Shown here one piece after another: positions 57,010 through 64,000 of a DNA stretch of 64,000 nucleotides (position 1 is the stretch's first letter; every line of letters begins with the position of its first letter). Made by a program: the position numbers and the translations under genes. Source of the DNA: Arenicola marina (taxonomy: Eukaryota; Annelida; Polychaeta; Arenicolidae); contig OZ025253.1 in the NCBI GenBank assembly GCA_964019135.1, forward strand, positions 32,600,548 through 32,664,547, given 5' to 3'. The notes under the pieces are model-generated. The model did not search any database, was not told where the DNA came from, and saw only the letters and a program-made list of their open reading frames with translations.

Positions 57010-57245
57010 GCATAGCACGTAACTGACAAAATGCTCAACGCGCTACGCTCCGGGAGGCGGGGTGGGAGGGGGGCGGTAATGTTGGTGAGGTTGTGCAGAC
57101 AGAACAGTGACTTTGTTCCATATGCCGCCTTCTTTAGCGCAAGGGGTGGGGGGGGGGACGTGCCTTTTGTTCGCCTATTTTCGAGCCAAAGGGAGGGGCA
57201 CGTGCCCCCTGTGCCCCCCCCCCCCTGGATCCGCCGCTGTACTAG
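57010..57245. repeat. Poly(G)/poly(C) dispersed repeat
   Basis: GGGGTGGGGGGGG near 57145 and CCCCCCCCCCCTGGATCCGC near 57218 bound sequence containing CCTATTTTCGAGCCAAAGGG. It ends with TGGATCCGCCGCTGTACTAGA, the phrase shared with the repeats at 1690 and 23900. Confidence 0.55.
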
Positions 57246-57564
57246 ATGACCCCCCCTCCGAATCCCCGCTTTACCCACACCCTCCCCTCACCCACCCGTA
57301 AGCACCCAACCACCATAATTTTGCGGTCTCATTTGATAGAGATTCAGAACCGATTCAATAGAAAGTTTGTATTAACATAACCCGGGTCCGGATTAGCTTA
57401 CAATTATGGGAACCAGCGTGATGTAATATTCTTGGTATATGTATACATGTCAATCTCGGGGGTAAGTGATATCGGTGGTGAAAAGATCTATCTTGTCAGT
57501 GACGATGGCTGCCTGGTTTTGCATTCCATGCATGTCAGAAATCGAGCTGTTGTTCCGCCCCCAA

Positions 57565-57980
57565 CAAGGCCCAGCTCCCCGCAAGGTGGCGCTAAGCAAG
57601 CTGGCTTTCATCGCTGCTGTCGGCATTGGGCAAATTTCAAGATTCTTGAAACACGGTCAGATCAGCTGTAATTTCTTGCAACATTATAATTTTCAAGAAT
57701 AAAACATAAAAATAACAAGCTTTGTGTATTTAATACAGCAAAAAACATCTTCTACCCTCTCGTAAAAGTGATAATTGTGACAGAACTCTTTCTTTTCATC
57801 GCCTGATTTCATAGGTCATTAGGCTTAGGCTGGGTCCCAGCACTAATTTGTAGAAATGCGCGACGCATTTTTTCCTATCGATTTGCGCAGCGCCGCCCTG
57901 GCGGGCGAGTGTGAAATGAGGACGTTGGCGACAACAGAGATATTATGGAGCCCTAGCGGAGTGAGTCGAAGGCAGAGAGT
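57565..57980 (+). repeat. Dispersed ~400-bp repeat, copy 3
   Basis: Collinear with copy 2 (37535-37945) from AAGGTGGCGCTAAGCAAGCT to GGAGTGAGTCGAAGGCAGAG. Divergence is modest, so the ends can be placed by comparison. No inverted ends or coding sequence were recognised. Confidence 0.85.
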
Positions 57981-58428
57981 TGCAACAAGGCATTATTGAT
58001 ATCACGTGACATGAAATGCGACATTGGTGGTGTAAGCCCCCGTGGGACACACATGAAGGCTAAATTGGGCCAATAAACTTCAAGGCCCAATGAATGAAAT
58101 GTGCGGGACGCACAGCGTGCGGCAGACGCAGGGGTCAAGGCGCGCACCATGGAAATGTGGCTTACCTGACTACTGTATCGCGCGAATCCTGCGGTCTCTG
58201 CGTGACGTGCTTTGCCTCAGGTTACAGATGCGTGCCCTGCGATGTGCCTAAATTTCAAATGCTATGGCTCCGAACAAAATATGGCAGTTTACATAGTTTT
58301 GGTTGTAATATGAAAACATAAGAATGTGAAAAACGAACTGTATTGACAGTGCATTTATTACTTAGATGCATATGTCGTATGTAAATCACGTGGAAACAAA
58401 CACACACGTGTGTAAGAATGCAGCGTAT
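57981..58428. other. No recognised feature
   Basis: Unique DNA with short open frames only. Confidence 0.4.
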
Positions 58429-58429
58429 A

Positions 58430-59140
58430 CAGTAAAACCTCTCTAAATCGATCGACGATGGGACTGCCACTGATCGATCGACTTAGGGAGGTGGTCGAGT
58501 TACAGAATATGCTTCCAATGCTTTACTCGTGGCCAAAAAACAAACAGAAAAAAATATGTTTTCACAATACCAAGTAGTTTTTGTTTATTTGGAAAGTCTG
58601 ATATTCAAATATACGTGTGCAAGTACTGGTAATCCCTTTTGCAGAAATGTCTTTATCAAAACTTGCTAAGATGGCACATTTCTGTAGTTGTTCTTGAAGA
58701 GAGGCGACAAATGGCAACAAGTCCCCCAGATCTTCCTGAAGACTGATTGTATTTGTTCTAAAGGTGTAGAGTTTTGTGATCAAGATGATCAAAGCTTCAA
58801 TGCATACTCTAACAACCTATAACAACGCGCAAACATGTTTCACACATTTTAAGATTGCTTTCCAGTCCACAGGTGTTATCGCCTGAATGTGTGTATTCTG
58901 CAAATTGCAATCAGCCGGTGACACTAATCCTTCCGCTAGCCGACAACCGATCGACTTAGGGAATATAAAATGGGGCGTTGGGACCAAAATGATCGATCGA
59001 CTTACAGAGTAGGGAGTTGATCGGGTTAGAGAATACTGTTACAATGCTAAAGTATAGGCCGACCGTCGGGACTGGAAAAAATCGATCGAGTTAGGGAGGC
59101 GGTCGGGTTAGGGAGGTGGTCGGGCAGGGAGGTTTTACTG
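58430..59140. mobile_element. 711-bp pogo-like non-autonomous DNA transposon
   Basis: The left end is TA followed by CAGTAAAACCTCTCTAAATC; the right end is GGGAGGTTTTACTG followed by TA (59141-59142). CAGTAAAACCTC is inverted perfectly at the two ends, and TA flanks both, as in Tc1/mariner/pogo elements. Sub-terminal GATCGATCGACTTAGGGA-type words occur near both ends and may be transposase-binding repeats. The minus-strand frame 58562-58792 is short and not recognised as transposase. Confidence 0.8.
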
Positions 59141-59259
59141 TATACGAAGAACGGGTGGACATGTTGTGCTATCAGTGAGGCGGTCGGGTTAGGGAGGTGG
59201 TCGGGCAGGGAGGTTTTACTGTATACGAAGAACAGGTGGACATGTTGTGCTATCAGTGA
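59098..59259. repeat. 81-bp tandem duplication covering the right end of the pogo-like element
   Basis: 59098-59178 and 59179-59259 are nearly identical (AACGGGTGG versus AACAGGTGG). Each includes the terminus GGGAGGTTTTACTGTA plus about 38 bp of flank, so the duplication happened after insertion. Confidence 0.92.
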
Positions 59260-60570
59260 GCGAAAACGTCAAGTAGTTCGACTAAATAAGATCAGTTTGT
59301 CCAGAAACTCGATCGTTGCACTTAGTTCCCCTTTCGAAAAGCAATGGCAGACAACGTGCTTTTGTTGCGCGGTAGCGAGCAGACGACATTTGACAACCGG
59401 AAATGTACCAGATACCGCTCAAACGCTATGTAGGTCAATTCAGCCTGGGTCCCCGAGTTTATGCTGCTATATAGGATATATAACAAATCAAGAAGAAAAA
59501 GAAAAAAAAATCAGGCACTCTCACCGTTGCGGGGTAGGACTTATAGATCACCCCTCACAAACAAACCACACAAAGATACCCACCACTGTGAGACCTATTG
59601 GACCCCAGTCAACTTGACCTCTGACCCTTGGGCTTCGAGTGGGATGACAATACCGTGGAGAGACGAACATGACACTTTACATAAAAGATATATATGTGGA
59701 TAGCTCCGCCGAGACTTGTCGCCAAGATCTCTCGATACAAGGACCGCCAATTAAGAGGAGGAGGGAAGGGGGGGGGGAGGGGTGAGCCCAGGGGGACGGG
59801 TCTAGGTAGGGGGGGTTGGGTTGGGTGGGTAAGTGAGGCTGGTGGGGGGGGCGGGATCTAGGTAGGGGGAATAGCGGTTAGGTGCGTGGATGGGTGAGGT
59901 TAGGGGGGGGGGCGTCAAGGTGGTGGAGACCCTCGGGCATGGGAGGGGGGTGGGGTCTGTGTGTTTTGACAGGGTCGTGCTGTGGGTATCGGTGATCTAT
60001 AGGCCGCCCGGAGGAGGAACTCGAGACGTTTTGTACCCGGGATCAACGTCTCATCTGGTCCGATCGTCAGTTCGTCCTGCTAGCAGGATGGGAGGGAGGG
60101 AGGGTCTGCACGAAGCAATGTGGTTCGGTATATTGGGTCACTGGGTAGGTGGGTAGGTGGGGAGTCGCGGTGAGAGGGGTGGGGTGTGGGGGGGGGCGGG
60201 TACGTATAGCGGGGTCGTAGTTTGGTGGTAGCTAAGGGATAGGAGTGGGGTGAGGGGTGGTGGTGGATGGGCTGGTATGGACCACCTGGGCCTGTTTGCG
60301 GGTTAGCTGTGGAACGCCTACCAGCAGTTGTTTCTTAAACGAAGGTACGGTCTGGCAAAATCATACACGGGGGAGTTGGGGGGGGGGGGGGGTGCATAAC
60401 AAAAATATAGATTGTTACAACTATAGATATAGCTCAACATCGACATTAAAAACATGATTAGGCGACACGGAGGCAAAGTGGGCCCCACGGGGCGTTTTAC
60501 CACGTGTTGCCAATGATCTGATAGGTATTTGAGACCTCTGCTATATCTCTGACAAGTCTGATATATATCT
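59260..60570. other. No gene recognised; G-rich low-complexity 59750-60260
   Basis: Poly(G) tracts lie near 59768, 59845, 59902 and 60378. The frame at 59297-59617 has no recognisable domain. Confidence 0.4.
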
Positions 60571-60583
60571 GAACAGTTTGATA

Positions 60584-60602
60584 AATCAATCAATCAATCA
60601 AT
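60584..60602. repeat. (AATC)n microsatellite
   Basis: About five units of AATC follow TGATAAATC. It could be the tail of a retroposon whose body I do not recognise. Confidence 0.8.
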
Positions 60603-61179
60603 GGAGCCAGCTAACCCAATGGCACTGTCCGGGTCGGGTATCTTGTGCACATAAGTGATCTAAACCCCCAAACATCTCTTTGCATCATATTTCAACAGCA
60701 AAGATTAGGATCGTTTTCAAGAAGATTATCACTGCAATCTTGTCGATAATACACGTGTTGTTGACTCTGAGGGTATTCACTCGTGAGATATTTATCAAAG
60801 CTGTTTAACACACGGTTAATGTACTTACGTTGGTGTCCGTGGTGGTTGTTGGTGTTGGGCTGTCGTTCGGGAGAGGGGAAGGCATACTTTTTCCGATCTT
60901 CTCGATTCGGGTCATCCCGTAATTCTTGGAGATTCGCGATTAGACGTTGGCAATTTTTGGGGATCGTTATCCGTACAATTGGATCATTTTGGGGATTCGA
61001 TATTACTTTGCCAGACCGTACCTCCTAATTCTTGGGGATCCAGCGATTCAGAGGGGGTATTCCCCCGTCCGGTCGCCCCCCACCCACCCCCCCCACTCCC
61101 CACCCCTTTGTAAACCGGAGACCAGATGATCGATCGTTGTCGTTTTACGGATGCGTTTGTGTGTACGCTGCAGTATTTT

Positions 61180-61750
61180 TGTGAAAGCTGTCGTTTTGTG
61201 AAGGATGTTGTTTTGTGAAATCTGACGTTTTGCGAAAGCTGACGTTTTGCGAAAGCTGTGGTTTTGTAAAATCTGACGTTTTGCGAAAGCTGACGTTTTG
61301 TGAAAGCTGTGGTTTTGTGAAAGCTGTGGTTCTGTGAAAGCTGACGTTTTGTGAAAGCTGACGTTTTGTGTAAGCTGTCGTTTTGTAAAACTGACGTTTT
61401 GAGAAACCTGTTTTGTTAAAGCTGTCGTTTTGTGAAAGCTTTCGATTCTAAGCAGGAGTCGCTTTGCGAAAATGGTCGATTCGTGCAAGGTATGTATGGT
61501 TTGTGAGCGGGGTCACTTTGTGCAAGCTTTCACTTGTAAGCAGGTGTGCTTTGGCGGAAGCTGTTGTTTTGTGAGAATTGATTTTTTGTCAAAGCTGTCG
61601 TTTATAAGCGAGGGTCGTTTTGTGAAACTTATCTTTCTGTGGAAGCTGTTGTGTTTTGATCATGGTTGGTTTGTCCAAGCTGTCGTTTGTAAGCAGGTGT
61701 CTTTTTTGTGAAAGCTGTTGTTTTGTGAGAATGAGTGTCTTGTCCAAGCT
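61180..61750. repeat. Degenerate ~19-bp repeat (GTTTTGTGAAAGCTGACGTT)
   Basis: About 25 copies of TTTTGTGAAAGCTGTCG and variants, tight from 61180 to 61440 and looser after that, where spacing grows to ~30-40 bp (TTTGTAAGCAGGTGTC-like inserts). Confidence 0.85.
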
Positions 61751-62540
61751 GCCGTTTGTAAGCGATGGTCGTTTTCAGTCGAAAATCGTGAACGTCATTC
61801 GGAAAGCACAACGAAGCAGCGTAGCAAGTAATTAATCAAATTCCCTGATGTTAAACATCACTGGATAGCCGCCCCCATGCCTGGGAATGGCATTGTATTG
61901 GCTTTCCCTGGTTAACCTGGTTAAAGCAGCAGACCTTTTCGCTAAAACGCCGCGTTCCACCGCGAGACTTTCAGGGACACAGAGATGGGTTTGGCACACA
62001 AGCACTTCGTCGCATCTCATCTTGCGGCTCCCTGGTGGCTGAAAATCCACTGTGGGTCACGTGTCTCGCGTTGCCATGGCAGCCGTGCGCCCCCCTCCCC
62101 CCCCCCCTCCCCACCCCCGCGGGGGCCTTAGACACCCACTCTCCCGTCTTAATCTCCAGTCCGAGGCAGAACTCGCCTTGGGGCTGAGATTCCTGTGGTT
62201 AATAATTCAACCACCGATGTCACGCTAATATATAACGACCCGGGGGAGGTCTTATGGAATATGAGGATGAAAACAGATCGCAGCCCCCGACCACCCCTCC
62301 CCCCCCCCCCCGCCCCGCTCCCAGCCACCTCCACCTACCTACCTCCCCTCGCATCTGCATCATAGGCAATCCCCCCCCCGCCCCCGACCCATCCACCCCA
62401 CACCGAAAGAGATTCTACAGCTCCATGCCAGTTCGCAAGACTTCTGTAGCATACGCACCTCCCCGTCGCCCAGTCCTAATTTTCATTGTGGGTCTCTGGC
62501 ATCGGATATCTCTTGGGTTTTTTTGTGGGGGGTGGAGGGG
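61751..62540. other. No gene recognised
   Basis: Poly(C) tracts lie at about 62090-62107 and 62288-62303. Open frames are compositional. Confidence 0.4.
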
Positions 62541-62549
62541 GGGGGGACT

Positions 62550-62735
62550 CTGCAGCAAAGTGGGTAAACAGGCTGAGCTGCAGGTTCGAATCTTGGTACA
62601 TGACTTATGGTTTGAACCCTGACACCTTCCTATGTTTGGGGTAAGTGTCATTCCAGCTCACCTCATTGTTGCTGGAGGTCAACTTAAGCCTCACGCGCAC
62701 ACCAAGATTGGCCTAAAGGTCCGACATTTCATTTA
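62550..62735 (+). repeat. Possible second tRNA-related SINE family
   Basis: GCAGCAAAGTGGGTAAACAG resembles a box A, and CAGGTTCGAATCTTGG fits box B about 33 bp later. The body (TTGCTGGAGGTCAACTTAAG) is different from the other SINEs here. There is a single copy in this window, so it is uncertain. Confidence 0.4.
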
Positions 62736-62883
62736 ATTCATTTGATCATGAATTTTATCAATTTCCACTATTTTGACCCGAGGAAACCAAGGACCCAACC
62801 GCCCAGACTGGCTGAAGAAACCGTTATACATTGTATTTGGAATTGACAGTAGTTATTTAAGATGGCTACTATGGTGGGTTTCT

Positions 62884-64000
62884 GTGGTAGGGAGTGGCGG
62901 ATGGTGGGAAAGCTGGTATTGGGAGTGGTGGGAAGGCTGATGCTGATGAGGATGGAGGTGAAAGCGAGGGTGGGGGTTGGAGGGGGTGAGGATGGAGGTG
63001 AAAGTGAGGGTGGGGGCTGGAGGGGGTGAGGGTGCAGGCGTAAGTGAGGGTGAGGGTTGGAGGGGGTGAGGGTGGAGGTGAAAGTGAGGGTGGGGGTTGG
63101 AGGGGGTGAGGATGAAGATGAAAGTGAGGGTGGGGGTTGGAGGGGGTGAGGGTGCAGGCGTAAGTGAGGGTGAAGGTTGGAGGGGGTGAGGGTGGAGGCG
63201 AAAGTGAGGGTGTGGGTTGGAGGGGGTGAGGATGGAGGTGAAAGTGAGGGTGAGGGCTGGAGGGGGTGAGGATGGAGGTGAAAGTGAGGGTGGGGGTTGG
63301 AGGGGGTGCGGATGGAGGTGTAAGTGAAGGTGGGGGTTGTAGGGGTTGAGGATGGAGGTGAAAGTGAGAGTGGGGGTTGGAGGGGGTGAGGATGGAGGTG
63401 AAAGTGAGGGTGGGAGTTGGAGAGGGTGAGGGTGAGGGTTGGAGGGGGTGAGGATGGAGGCGTAAGCGAGAGTGGGGGTTGGAGGGGGTGAGGATGGAGG
63501 TGTAAGTGAAGGTGGGGGTTGGAGGGGGTGAGGATGGAGGTGAAAGTGAGGGTGGGGGTTGGAGGGGGTGAGGATGGAGGTGAAAGTGAGGGTGGGAGTT
63601 GGAGGGGGTGAGGGTGCAGGCGTAAGTGAGGGTGAAGGTTGGAGGGGGTGAGGGTGGAGGTGAAAGTGAGGGTGTGGGTTGGAGGGGGTGAGGATGGAGG
63701 TGAAAGTGAGGGTGAGGGCTGGAGGGGGTGAGGATGGAGGTGAAAGTGAGGGTGGGGGTTGGAGGGGGTGAGGATGGAGGTGTAAGTGAAGGTGGGGGTT
63801 GGAGGGGTTGAGGATGGAGGTGAAAGTGAGAGTGGGGGTTGGAGGGGGTGAGGATGGAGGTGAAAGTGAGGGTGGGAGTTGGAGGGGGTGAGGGTGAGGG
63901 TTGGAGGGGGTGAGGATGGAGGGGTAAGCGAGAGTGGGGGTTGGAGGGGGTGAGGATGGAGGTGTAAGTGAAGGTGGGGGTTGGAGGGGGTGAGGATGGA
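62884..64000. repeat. 40-bp G-rich minisatellite, truncated by the window end
   Basis: The unit is GATGGAGGTGAAAGTGAGGG followed by TGGGGGTTGGAGGGGGTGAG, about 27 copies here. Blocks of variant units recur about 462 bp apart (GGTGCAGGCGTAAGTGAGGG at 63151 and 63613), showing a higher-order repeat of about 11-12 units. The G-strand has several runs of three or more G per unit. Confidence 0.95.

Overview
The window looks like intron-rich, repeat-rich nuclear DNA of an animal, most likely a marine invertebrate deuterostome. The basis is short phase-0 coding exons with GT/AG junctions, decayed non-LTR retrotransposons with CR1/L2-like 3' tails, a dispersed tRNA-derived SINE, TIR-type MITEs and many minisatellites. 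Amphioxus (Branchiostoma) is my best guess, because I recall intronic minisatellites at exon-intron junctions being described there. I cannot confirm the species. I see no bacterial operon, CRISPR array, rRNA gene or intact tRNA gene.

Only two loci show credible protein-coding sequence. Locus 1 is on the + strand at about 2.7-11.8 kb. It encodes part of a DUF1647-like, glycosyltransferase-like protein, with one exon at 4047-4328 and another at 11298-11798/11831. A possible 39-nt exon lies at 2727-2765. The intron between the two main exons holds a 75-bp minisatellite of about 84 units. Its unit was copied from the last ~53 bp of the exon plus the first ~22 bp of the intron, so almost every unit carries a copy of the exon end and of its 5' splice site. 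This is the most interesting object in the window. Locus 2 is weaker: a possible first-exon donor at 39829 and a possible start-codon exon at 47197-47439 that encodes 26 codons and ends at GTAAGC. A 22-bp minisatellite and an assembly gap lie between them.

Layout: 0-0.5 kb, LINE 3' end; 0.7-2.2 kb, inverted repeats and a decayed SINE; 2.2-4.05 kb, a duplicated block, one copy broken by a LINE; 4.05-11.8 kb, locus 1; 12-27 kb, mixed unique and repeat DNA with SINEs, a Harbinger-like MITE and poly(C)/poly(G) tracts; 27.7-29.5 kb, 50-bp and 48-bp minisatellites; 30.9-31.5 kb, a 22-bp satellite carrying about 17 perfect TGACGTCA (CRE) sites; 32.0-32.7 kb, C-rich DNA; 33.1-35.2 kb, a 31-bp minisatellite; 40.1-43.4 kb, a 22-bp minisatellite with a 200-N gap; 47-51 kb, locus 2 exon and CT-rich DNA; 52.4-54.1 kb, a 55-bp minisatellite with a 384-bp higher-order repeat; 55-62 kb, SINE, LINE, pogo-like element and a degenerate 19-bp array; 62.9-64 kb, a 40-bp G-rich minisatellite that runs off the end.

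Most long open reading frames here are products of tandem repeats that lack stop codons, not genes. All counts were made by eye.
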